Source of the DNA: an uncultured Clostridia bacterium
GTDB lineage: Bacteria > Bacillota > Clostridia > Christensenellales > Borkfalkiaceae
Assembly (NCBI GenBank): GCA_937920115.1
Contig: CALGVF010000284.1
Span: forward strand, 1 to 16,121
Reading direction: 5' to 3'
DNA length: 16,121 nt
The number at the start of each line of letters is the position of its first letter. Position 1 is the stretch's first letter. Position numbers and translations under genes: made by a program. Under the pieces are notes generated by a model. It was given only the letters and a program-made list of their open reading frames with translations, made no database searches and was not told the DNA's origin. Positions 1 to 8,200 of this stretch are shown in pieces.

Positions 1-1574
1 ACGCCGTTTACGGGTTTTTGAAACAGGTTTACGGACTCGAATTTTACACCGACGAAGTATATACCTATAACGATTCTTCGTTCAACTACTACGAACTCGC
101 GGCGGATGATTTCAACCCGTCAATCGAGTATAATTGGGCGAGCGGCTCTCTCGAATATCTCATAGACGGCGACGACCCGAACTACGCTTATCAACGCAGA
201 CTCGGTTTCGTCAACCCTTGGCAGATGATGGGCGGCGGCTTCCATAACTTTGAAACGATTTTGCCGAAGGCAACCTATCAATCGGCTCATCCGAATTGGT
301 ATACGGACGGGCAGGAACTTGGTTCTACGACTACTTTTACCACGCTTAACCTCGCTTACGGAATAACCGAAAGCGACTCGGCGATGGCGAGAGCGGTTGC
401 GGACTATATCTATGAAAACATAAAACTCGAAGAGAGCGAAAACAGAGTAAAACCCGTGTGGATATTCGGTCAACCCGACGTCCGCGGTTGGTCTACGAGC
501 AGCGAATCGGCGGCTTTGAAAGAGAAATACGGCTCTTATTCCGCCGAAAGCATACTGTTTTTGAAAAAGGTTGCGAAAATTCTCGACGACGAGTACACGC
601 TCGGCAGAAAACTTCAACTCGTAACCCTTGCGTATAACCTCACTTTCGAGGCTCCGTCGAATAATCTCGACGACCTTGCGTTCTATAACGGCGACGAGGT
701 CAATATGGGCGTTATGTTCGCTCCGATAGAGTCGAATATGTATCGCTCGGCTACCGATACGACAAACGGTCGTTCGGAACATAGCGACGTGAAGGGCGAC
801 GCGGCGGCTTATCTGTACGAGAAGAGCAACGATTACTACTTCGGTCAACTCGACGAATGGAAAAAGTTGCTTAACGGCGGCGATATACTTTGCTATTACT
901 ATTCGGCTCACTACGACAACTATTTCGCTCCGCTCGACTCGATAACCAATATGCAGTCGAAATACGCGGCGTTTGCGGACGCGGGGGTTAAACACATGTA
1001 TAACCTCGGTCAACGCGGCGACGACGTTTCGACCGACTGGACGGCGTTGAAGATTTATTTGCAGAGCAAATACGGCGAAGACGCTTACAGAACGGACGGC
1101 GATACGCTTATTCTGAATTTCTGCAAAGCCTACTACGGCGCGGCGGGAAACACCATGTACGAACTCTACAAGGCTTACGCGGCGGCTTATAAGGATTTGT
1201 CGGACTATTGGACTAACGAAAAAGGCAACGACCCGTCGGGCTGTCACCTTATAAGAAAGTACGCGTTCGATAAAAACGCATGGGGCGGAAGCGATGCGAA
1301 ACTTTTGAATCTCTATGCGAAAATCGAAACGGCTCTTACCGAAGTCGAAGCGAACTCCGAAGAGTACAAGAGAATACAGGTAGAGGGAATAACTTACAGA
1401 TATCTGCTCGCGGGCGTGTTCGGAAATACGACCAAAGGAACGATAGCGGATATCGCGAACGACGCAAAGTCGCTCGGAATAGACATTTTCGCCGAGGGCA
1501 GTCCTTACACCGCCACGGCGGGAGCTTCGGGCAATCATTACAATACCTCGGGCAAAATAGAAGATCTCGCGTAA
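1..1574 (+). CDS. DUF4838-type glycosidase-like protein, 5' end outside window
   Basis: The gene is open from the window edge (first complete codon at 3) to the TAA at 1572-1574, giving 523 visible residues. A TTG at 18 is only an internal codon: the codons before it already read AVYGFLKQ, which aligns with AVYDFLKY near residue 175 of the protein encoded at 9529-11517. About 175 N-terminal residues, including any signal peptide, are therefore missing. Both proteins share, in order, a GLE-YxTDE segment, an LPK...AHPxWY motif (here around 265-300) and a C-terminal helical region with a YYGAA motif (around 1131-1150). That fits PF16126 (DUF4838), a family linked to carbohydrate use with a GH67/GH20-like N-terminal domain; its chemistry is not established. 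Unlike the downstream paralogue, this copy has no CxCxxC motif. The full-length protein is probably secreted or lipid-anchored, but that part is not visible. Confidence 0.8.
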   Translation, partial: AVYGFLKQVYGLEFYTDEVYTYNDSSFNYYELAADDFNPSIEYNWASGSLEYLIDGDDPNYAYQRRLGFVNPWQMMGGGFHNFETILPKATYQSAHPNWYTDGQELGSTTTFTTLNLAYGITESDSAMARAVADYIYENIKLEESENRVKPVWIFGQPDVRGWSTSSESAALKEKYGSYSAESILFLKKVAKILDDEYTLGRKLQLVTLAYNLTFEAPSNNLDDLAFYNGDEVNMGVMFAPIESNMYRSATDTTNGRSEHSDVKGDAAAYLYEKSNDYYFGQLDEWKKLLNGGDILCYYYSAHYDNYFAPLDSITNMQSKYAAFADAGVKHMYNLGQRGDDVSTDWTALKIYLQSKYGEDAYRTDGDTLILNFCKAYYGAAGNTMYELYKAYAAAYKDLSDYWTNEKGNDPSGCHLIRKYAFDKNAWGGSDAKLLNLYAKIETALTEVEANSEEYKRIQVEGITYRYLLAGVFGNTTKGTIADIANDAKSLGIDIFAEGSPYTATAGASGNHYNTSGKIEDLA

Positions 1575-1594
1575 AATCACCGAGAATTTACGCG
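1568..1594 (+). other. Hairpin spanning the stop codon of the first gene
   Basis: CGCGTAAA at 1568-1575 is the exact reverse complement of TTTACGCG at 1587-1594. This gives an 8-bp stem with an 11-base loop, and the TAA stop lies in the left arm. The only T run downstream (1612-1616) is about 17 bases away, so it is not a standard intrinsic terminator. It could be a weak terminator or an mRNA-processing or 3'-end-protecting element between this gene and the importer genes. Confidence 0.4.
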
Positions 1595-1598
1595 TAAA
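1587..1598. promoter_or_regulatory. 12-bp palindrome TTTACGCGTAAA, candidate operator
   Basis: TTTACGCGTAAA is a perfect palindrome with a central CG, centred about 40 bases before the start codon of the solute-binding protein. LacI-family operators are typically palindromes with a central CG, and carbohydrate importers are common LacI targets, so an operator is plausible. The same bases also form the right arm of the stop-spanning hairpin, so the symmetry may instead act in RNA. CGCGTAAAATC occurs twice (1568-1578 and 1591-1601). No convincing -35/-10 pair was found beside it. Confidence 0.25.
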
Positions 1599-1605
1599 AT
1601 CGAAA

Positions 1606-1617
1606 TAAAAATTTTTA
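1606..1617. repeat. AT palindrome TAAAAATTTTTA before the importer genes
   Basis: This is a 12-base perfect AT-only palindrome just before the AAGGAG ribosome binding site (1619-1624) of the solute-binding protein gene. It could be a flexible upstream element or chance in an A-rich leader. No function is assigned. Confidence 0.2.
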
Positions 1618-1631
1618 CAAGGAGTAAAAAG

Positions 1632-3428
1632 ATGAAAAAGAAAGCATTTATGAAAACGGTAATCGCTCTCGCCCTCGCGGCGGCGACGACGGTTGCCACG
1701 ATAGGCTGTAACCGTAATAACGGAACGAGTAACGGCGGCGGAAACAGCGGCGGCGGAACGACGGAAAGACCGACCGACGCTACGAAATCGCAATTATACA
1801 TAAGATATTATTCGGGCGGCGCGGGGCGTAACTGGATGGACAACGCTATCGCGGAATTCGAAGAGGCTTATGCGGAATACTCGTTCGAGAGCGGCAAAAA
1901 GGGCGTTCAGGTTGTTAAAGACTTCGATAAATCGGGCTTTTCGGACGCTACGGTAAAAGAATCTTCCAATCAGGTATTTATCGGCGAAATCAACTACTAT
2001 AAATTCGTTTCGTCGGGAGTTATGCTCGATATATCCGACGTCGTAAAAGGAAACGCGGTCGAGGGACCGAGCAAGTCCGAAAGCGTTACGATAGAGTCGA
2101 AACTCAGAAACGACCAAAAGAATTTCTACAATATCGGAGCGGACGGAGACAAGAAGTATTACGGACTTCCTTCTTACGAGACGAGTATGAACATCAACTA
2201 TAACGTGAGCGTTTTCGAGAACAAGAACCTCTATTTCGCCGCGGGTACGGACGGAAATACCGAGACTTGGACGGAAGAAAAACTTAAATCGAAAGACGTC
2301 GAAGAACTTTTCGTAAAGACGAAAAACGCCAAAAAATCGAAAGGACCCGACGGAGTCGAGGGTACTTACGACGACGGACTTCCCGCAACTTATAACGATT
2401 TTCAGGCTCTTTTGACCTGTATGATAAGAAGGGGCGTAGTTCCGTTTATATGGAACGGTACTTCTACCGACTACTTGACGGGACTTGCCAACGAAGTATG
2501 GGCTAACAACGAGGGCTACGAGCAGATGATGCTCAATATGAGTTTCGAGGGTACGGCTACCGACCTTATCGAGTTCGATTCTAACGGAAAAATGGTGTTT
2601 GAAAACGGAAGCCCGAAACTTCGTTCGGCGACTACCATAACCCCGAAGACCGCTTACGAACTTCACGCGACGAAAGGCTTGTACGACGCGGTAAGATTCG
2701 TCAAAATGATGATGGGTACTACCACGGAGACCAACCCCGCGAGAGGAAATACTTACAGATATAAAGATTCCATGACGATGGACTATCGTTCCACGCAGGA
2801 ATACTTCTTAAACGGTAAAGACAAGAACAAGACCAACGGACAGGATATCGGAATGATGGTCGAAGGAACTTGGTGGGAAAGCGAAGCGAGAACGAACTTC
2901 GTCTCCGAAGAAGACAGGCGTTCCGACGAGCGTAATTACGCTATAATGCCCCTTCCGAAGGCTTCGCTTGCGGACGTAGGCAAGAAGAACACTAAGATTT
3001 CCGAGAGAAATACGATAGCGTTCATCAACGCGAATTGCCCCGCAAACGCGATTCCCATGGCGAAAGAGTTTTTGAAATTCCTTTACTCGGATAAGGCGAT
3101 GAACGAATTTTCAAAAGACACAGATATGCTTATCGCAATGAATTACGAACTTACCGAAGAGACCCTCGCGGCTATGAGTAATTACGGAAGAAGCGTATAT
3201 CAGGTAACCCGTTCGTCGAATACCGATATGATGGAATGGAACCCGACGAGCGACGAGGCTAAAAAACGTACCGACCTTCTCGAATGGTCGAAATACGGCT
3301 TCTCTCTTTCGAGCGGTCTTATCAACCCGTATCTGTATTTCTTCGAGGAAAGCACGAGGAACAATTCGGCTCAGACCTACTTCGAGGGAATATACTCCAA
3401 CTTCAAAAACAGTTGGCCTATTAAATAA
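1632..3428 (+). CDS. Carbohydrate ABC transporter solute-binding lipoprotein
   Basis: This is the extracellular substrate receptor of a CUT1-type sugar importer. The 598-residue protein begins with a lipoprotein signal (MKKKAFMK, then an Ala/Leu/Val-rich core) ending in TIGC, so Cys26 is the likely lipid-modified residue. A Gly/Asn/Thr-rich tether follows to about residue 48. The mature part has the pattern of family 1 solute-binding proteins, including a GTWWESEA segment near residue 410 and a late MPLPKAS...ERNTIAFINANC segment followed by AKEFLKFLYS. An acidic loop, GPDGVEGTYDDGLP, near residues 237-252 resembles calcium-binding loops (inference). It is longer than most family members, usually about 420-560 residues. 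AAGGAG lies 7 bases before the ATG. Two permease genes follow directly, supporting the assignment. The substrate is not deducible, though the neighbours suggest an oligosaccharide. Confidence 0.9.
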   Translation: MKKKAFMKTVIALALAAATTVATIGCNRNNGTSNGGGNSGGGTTERPTDATKSQLYIRYYSGGAGRNWMDNAIAEFEEAYAEYSFESGKKGVQVVKDFDKSGFSDATVKESSNQVFIGEINYYKFVSSGVMLDISDVVKGNAVEGPSKSESVTIESKLRNDQKNFYNIGADGDKKYYGLPSYETSMNINYNVSVFENKNLYFAAGTDGNTETWTEEKLKSKDVEELFVKTKNAKKSKGPDGVEGTYDDGLPATYNDFQALLTCMIRRGVVPFIWNGTSTDYLTGLANEVWANNEGYEQMMLNMSFEGTATDLIEFDSNGKMVFENGSPKLRSATTITPKTAYELHATKGLYDAVRFVKMMMGTTTETNPARGNTYRYKDSMTMDYRSTQEYFLNGKDKNKTNGQDIGMMVEGTWWESEARTNFVSEEDRRSDERNYAIMPLPKASLADVGKKNTKISERNTIAFINANCPANAIPMAKEFLKFLYSDKAMNEFSKDTDMLIAMNYELTEETLAAMSNYGRSVYQVTRSSNTDMMEWNPTSDEAKKRTDLLEWSKYGFSLSSGLINPYLYFFEESTRNNSAQTYFEGIYSNFKNSWPIK

Positions 3429-3444
3429 TTTTTAACGGTAAAAA

Positions 3445-4383
3445 ATGAAGAATAATCGGGATTTAAACTCAATGAAGCGTAACGGAAACGTGTTTTTCTG
3501 GGTAATGCTGGCGTTGCCGCTTCTGCAATTCGCTATCTTTTATATAGGCGTAAACTTCAATACGATTCTTCTTGCGTTCAAGTCTTACGAGAACTATACG
3601 GGAAAAGTCGTCACGAAGTGGATAGCGTTCGGCAACTTCGAGGAGATATTCAGAACGTGGAAGACGGGAACGCTTCTCAAAACGGCGGTTTTAAACTCGT
3701 TTAAATACCTCGCGATAGATATTCTCGTCGTCATGCCCGTCTGCGTTATGTTCGGGTATTATATCTACAAAAAATTCGCTTTAAGCGGAGTTTTTAAAGT
3801 TCTTATATTCGCGCCGAGCGTTGTCTGCATAATGGTTCTCGTAATATTTTTCAAATTGTTCGTCGAGGACGCTTTGAGGAATCTTATCAACGAGAAAAGC
3901 GGCAAGTTTATCGAGAGTTTCTTCCTGCAAAGGAAGTACGCTTTTTATCCGCTTACGGTATTTTACCTTATGCTTGGTTTTTCGGGGAATCTCTTACTGT
4001 ATATCAACGCGATGTCGAACGTTTCCGATTCCGTTATGGAAGCGGCAACTATCGACGGAGCGGGCGAGTTCAGAACGTTTATAAGCATAGTTATACCCGC
4101 GATATACAAGACCTGCGTTTCGCTTATTATAATATCCGTCGCGGCGGTGGGAAGCAATCAGGCGTTTATCCACTCCTTTTACGGAAGCAAAAACGCCCCC
4201 GAATACACGCAGACCCTCGGATACCACCTGTTCAACCTCGTGGCTTCGGGCGGAAACGACGGCGACGACCCGACAAGATACCCGATAGCGGCGGCGTACG
4301 GAATATTAGTTACAATCGTAGTCGTACCCGTTACCATGGTAATGAAATGGGTATTAAACAAAGTAGGACCGAGCGAGGACTGA
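3445..4383 (+). CDS. Sugar ABC transporter permease, MalF/UgpA/LplB type
   Basis: This is one of two inner-membrane subunits forming the sugar channel with the permease encoded next. In 312 residues there are about six membrane segments (near 16-40, 86-108, 117-140, 167-188, 212-235 and 280-303). The cytoplasmic EAA loop, which docks the ATPase, is clear: E199-A200-A201, then G205 and the closing I-P at 217-218. The gene starts 16 bases after the solute-binding protein stop. No good Shine-Dalgarno precedes ATG 3445 or the in-frame ATG 3472 (residue 10), so the start is less certain than elsewhere. The longer form was chosen because its hydrophilic N-terminus is normal for the family. Translation may depend on ribosomes arriving from the upstream gene. 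Confidence 0.92.
   Translation: MKNNRDLNSMKRNGNVFFWVMLALPLLQFAIFYIGVNFNTILLAFKSYENYTGKVVTKWIAFGNFEEIFRTWKTGTLLKTAVLNSFKYLAIDILVVMPVCVMFGYYIYKKFALSGVFKVLIFAPSVVCIMVLVIFFKLFVEDALRNLINEKSGKFIESFFLQRKYAFYPLTVFYLMLGFSGNLLLYINAMSNVSDSVMEAATIDGAGEFRTFISIVIPAIYKTCVSLIIISVAAVGSNQAFIHSFYGSKNAPEYTQTLGYHLFNLVASGGNDGDDPTRYPIAAAYGILVTIVVVPVTMVMKWVLNKVGPSED
4375..4379 (+). promoter_or_regulatory. Ribosome binding site inside the first permease gene
   Basis: GAGGA lies within the last codons of the first permease, 8 bases before ATG 4388. The stop at 4381-4383 falls between this site and the new start, an arrangement typical of coupled translation giving equal amounts of the two permease subunits. Confidence 0.5.
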
Positions 4384-4387
4384 GAAT

Positions 4388-5278
4388 ATGGAAAAACAAA
4401 AAAATAAAATTTTCGGAACTAAATCGGTTTTTGAAATAATTTTGTGCGTGATTTTGTCTATATACTCGATAGCACTCATACTGCTGTTCGTATGGGCGAT
4501 TCTGACCTCGTTCAAAACGATGGACGGCTACGATATAGACAAATTGTCCTTTCCGTCGCCGTTTACGCTTAAAAATTATAGCAACGTAATAAACGGAATG
4601 GTCGTTCAGGTCTCAAAAAACAAGGTTATGACCCCTGTTTATATCGAGACTATGGCGTTAAATTCCGTGCTTTACGCGGGCGGTTGCGCGTTATTTAATA
4701 CGTTCTGTACCGCGACGGTCGCATACTGCACGGCGAAATACAAAAGTAAAGCGGCGACGTTCATACACAATATGGTCATCGTCTCGCTGATACTTCCCAT
4801 CGTCGGCAGTCTGCCCGCAACGCTCGAACTTGCGTACAAGTTGAAACTCGTAAATCATCTCTACGGAATGTTCGTGCTGAAATTCAGTTTCAACAATATG
4901 TACTACCTTATCTTTTACGCCTTTTTCGCGAGCATGTCGTGGGGATATGCCGAGTCGGCGTTTATAGATGGAGCGTCGCATTTTACCGTTTATTTCAGGA
5001 TAATGCTGCCGCTCGCGATAAAACTGTTCCTTACGATATTTCTGTTATTCTTTATATCGTTCTGGAACGATTATCAGACGCCTTTGTTGTTTTTGAAGAA
5101 TATGCCGACGCTCGCTCTCGGGCTGTTCGCGTTTATGAACGTAAACACGAGCGAATTCGCGACGCCTACCGCTAAAATCGCAGCGGGCGTGGTGGTATTC
5201 GTTCCGATATTCATAATATTCGTAATTTTCAGAAACAAAATAATGGGCAACCTGACCGAAGGAGGAATCAAGGAATAA
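4388..5278 (+). CDS. Sugar ABC transporter permease, MalG/UgpE/LplC type
   Basis: This is the second channel subunit of the importer, 296 residues with about six membrane segments (near 15-41, 91-114, 124-146, 156-183, 203-226 and 265-283). The periplasmic-side FPSPFTLKNY motif at residues 55-64 is typical of MalG-like partners. The EAA loop reads E189-S190-A191...G195...L207-P208, a mild variant with Ser in the second position. It begins four bases after the first permease stop, and its own stop overlaps the next start by one base. No ATPase gene occurs in the window. Many Bacillota CUT1 importers share an MsmX-type ATPase encoded elsewhere, so a shared ATPase is the likely energy source (inference). 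Confidence 0.92.
   Translation: MEKQKNKIFGTKSVFEIILCVILSIYSIALILLFVWAILTSFKTMDGYDIDKLSFPSPFTLKNYSNVINGMVVQVSKNKVMTPVYIETMALNSVLYAGGCALFNTFCTATVAYCTAKYKSKAATFIHNMVIVSLILPIVGSLPATLELAYKLKLVNHLYGMFVLKFSFNNMYYLIFYAFFASMSWGYAESAFIDGASHFTVYFRIMLPLAIKLFLTIFLLFFISFWNDYQTPLLFLKNMPTLALGLFAFMNVNTSEFATPTAKIAAGVVVFVPIFIIFVIFRNKIMGNLTEGGIKE
5259..5274 (+). promoter_or_regulatory. Double Shine-Dalgarno before the 1411-residue surface protein
   Basis: AAGGAGGA (5259-5266) sits inside the end of the second permease gene, with a second AAGGA at 5270-5274. They lie about 12 and 3 bases before ATG 5278, so neither is at ideal spacing. The junction itself is TAATG, with the stop at 5276-5278 and the start at 5278-5280. 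Stop-start re-initiation is therefore the likely way this very large gene is translated. Confidence 0.5.
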
Positions 5279-8200
5279 TGAAAAAGAAAAAATTGTGGCT
5301 GTCGATATGCTCGCTCGCCCTCTGCGTGGCGGCTTCCGTCGTAGGAATGGTCGCTTTCGCCGCAGATTCGGGCAAGAAACCCGGCGACGCGTTCGAGTAT
5401 ACCGAAACGACTCCGCTCAAATATAAAACTTACGTATCGGAAAGCGGCTCGGCGAAAAAAGGACTGCTCCTTTACGGTTACGACAACGGTGCGACGGCTT
5501 CTTTCAAAGGATCTTTAAGCGGCGTTTTCGAGACCGAAATGAAAGCGACTTCTTCGCTCGGACAGACGGAACTTCGCAGATACTCTCTGCGTTTTACCGA
5601 TACGGCGACCAAACAGGTATTCGCCGTTGAAATTTCCGAGGGTTCGACCTCTTACTGCAACGTTTCCGTCGGCGGAGACAAAGCGGGCGTTGCGTACTAC
5701 AAGGACAACAAGGCTTACGGCTATACTTCTGAAAGCAACGCCGAGGGAATTTATACGTTCTTCTCGTCGGGAGCGGTAAGCGTTAAATTCGACCCGACTA
5801 CGAAAATAGTTTCCGTTCACGGCGAGAACGAGTCGTATAAGACCGTTTGGAATTTCGGCGAGAAATACAACGACGGCAAAAAATTCGACCACGAACTTTC
5901 TTCGTTCGACAATTATACCGTGGAAATCGCGTTCGACGAAATCAAGTCGGCGGGCAAAGGCGAACTTTTAGTCTATACTTTCGGCGGAATTTCTTTCGAT
6001 TCACGCGAGATCAAAAACGCGTTGAGAGTAAACGTAGCCGTTAAAACAAAGGCGATAGTCGGCGAAAAATACGCCCTCCCGAAAGCGACCGTCGAGAACG
6101 TACTCGAAGGCAAAATCGACGCGACCGCGACCGTCAACGTATACGACGAAAACGGCGGGGCGGTAAACGACGGAAAATACGAGTTCACTCCCGAAAAAGC
6201 GGGCAATTACTACGCGTATTATTCCTATAAGGACGGCGAAAACGAAGCCTCGCAGTATTGCCTTATCGAGGCTATCGACCGCGAGAACGTAACGAATAGT
6301 TTCGACTACGCGGAAAAACTCGAAATTCCCGAAACGGTAGGTTTACATTCAAAAGTTTACCTTCCCGAGGCGAAAGCGAATTGCTCGCTCGGCGTTTCGG
6401 CGTTGCCCGCGGACGCGGTTGTGACCGTTTATAAAAACGGAACGGCGGCAGAAGGCTTTGAAAATATCGAAGGCGGCAAATATTTCTCCTTCGACGAAGC
6501 GGGTAGTTATACGATAACTTATTCCGCCCCCGTCTACGGCGATTTCGTAAAAGAAGAAATAAACGTGGAAGTTTCGGCTTCCGTAGCGGGAGTCGTTTCC
6601 GACGAAAAAGTCGCATCGCTTGACGTTTTGGACTACGGTTCGAGACTCAGTTTAGAGCCTACGAAAGTATACCTCGGCGGCAGAGAACTCACGGCGACTT
6701 CTACGGTGAAATTCCCCTCGGGCAAAACGGCTTCGGCTCAGGACGCCTACCTCGACGAACTCGGCGTATATACGCTCGTAGAAACGTGGGAGGGCGGTTC
6801 GAGAGAAATCGAATTTACGGTAAGCGAACCGTATACGAATCTGTTTACGGGAACGAAAGCGGAATTTGGCGAACTCGCCTACGACAATTCCCGTCTCGGA
6901 CAGACCTTGGAGGTTAGCGAAATTCCGCTTGTTTACAACAAACTCATAAACCTTGCGGACAATAAATTCGACGAAACCCTCGAAGACAAAACTCAGAACG
7001 TTCCGCTTCTCGAAATGGTCATTCAGCCGTCGAAGAGCGGACAAAAGGATATGACGGGCTTGTTTATAGAATTCGTAGACGCCCACGATTCTTCCAACTT
7101 CATAAGCATAAGAGTCAAATATCAGGACTACGACAGAAATAAAAACAGAATAAGAACGAAAGCGACGGGTCAGACTTGGGTAGGATATTATTACAACTAC
7201 CGCAACTCGGGAATGGAAGTTCACGACGCTCAGAGCCACGACGACGGCGGCTTTATCGGCAACGGTACCTTCCTGCAATCGCTCAACGGTATGAAATTCG
7301 ACGAGTCGATAATAAGGTTCTACTTCGACTACGAAAAGTGTTCGCTTTATTCTAAGCCCGACCACCTGACTTCGGAAGACAACAGCGTGGTTCCGTGGCT
7401 CGTAAGAGATTACAATACGACGGACGAGACGATGAGCGCGGGGCAGAATCCGTGGAGAGGCTTCACGAACGGCGAAGTATATATGCGTATTTACGCCGCG
7501 GGACTTAGCGGAACGGCAAAAATCGGACTTTTAAACGTTGACGGGGACGTTCTGGACGAAAAGTACGTCGAAGATACGGAAGCCCCGACTATTACGGTCG
7601 ATTTGCCGAGCGGCGGCGAAGTTCCTTACGCCTTAGTCAATAAACCCTACGAAATTTTCCCGTTTACGGCGAAAGACGCTTATACGGGCGCTAGCGTTTC
7701 CGACCCCGAAGTCTACTTCGGCAAAACGCAGATAGCCGTAACGAACGGCAAGTTTACGCCCGACGCCGAAGGGATTTATACGATAGTGTATAAAGCCAAG
7801 GATTATTACGGCAACGAAAGCGTGAAGAAAGTCGAAGTCGAGGCGAGAGCCGAACTCGACAAAATCAAGGTCGGTTTTGTAAGCGAGTTGCCTTCTTCCG
7901 CAGATTACGGCAAGAAGATAACCTTGCCCGAAGTTGACGTTTCGGGCGGCGCGGGCGGTTATAAAACGAACGTTACGGTAACTTGCAACGGCGACGAAGT
8001 AGCCGTGGAATACGGAACGTTCCGCTGTCTTAAAGAGGGGCGTTATCTCGTGAAATATAACGTTACCGACTATGTGGGAACTCCTGCCAACGTAACTAAA
8101 ACGATAATGGTTACGAGAAGCGACAAGCCCGTTATAGACGAAGACGAAATAACCTTGCCTCCCGAGTTCTTTATAAACGAAAGTTACGACCTCGGCAAAT

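Noticed and set aside
18..20. TTG as the true start of the first gene
   Set aside because: The frame is open to the window edge and the codons before it match the paralogue, so the gene begins outside the window.
1280..1597. Plus-strand frame overlapping the end of the first gene
   Set aside because: Arg-rich alternate frame inside a well-supported coding region.
120..1793. Long minus-strand open frame opposite the first gene and the signal-peptide region of the solute-binding protein
   Set aside because: The product is rich in Arg, Val, Phe and Ser with no domain pattern. It crosses two clear plus-strand genes and is explained by plus-strand codon choice avoiding stops in the mirror frame.
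1794..2666. Minus-strand open frame opposite the solute-binding protein gene
   Set aside because: Same mirror-frame effect; the composition is not protein-like and the plus strand holds a clear family 1 solute-binding protein.
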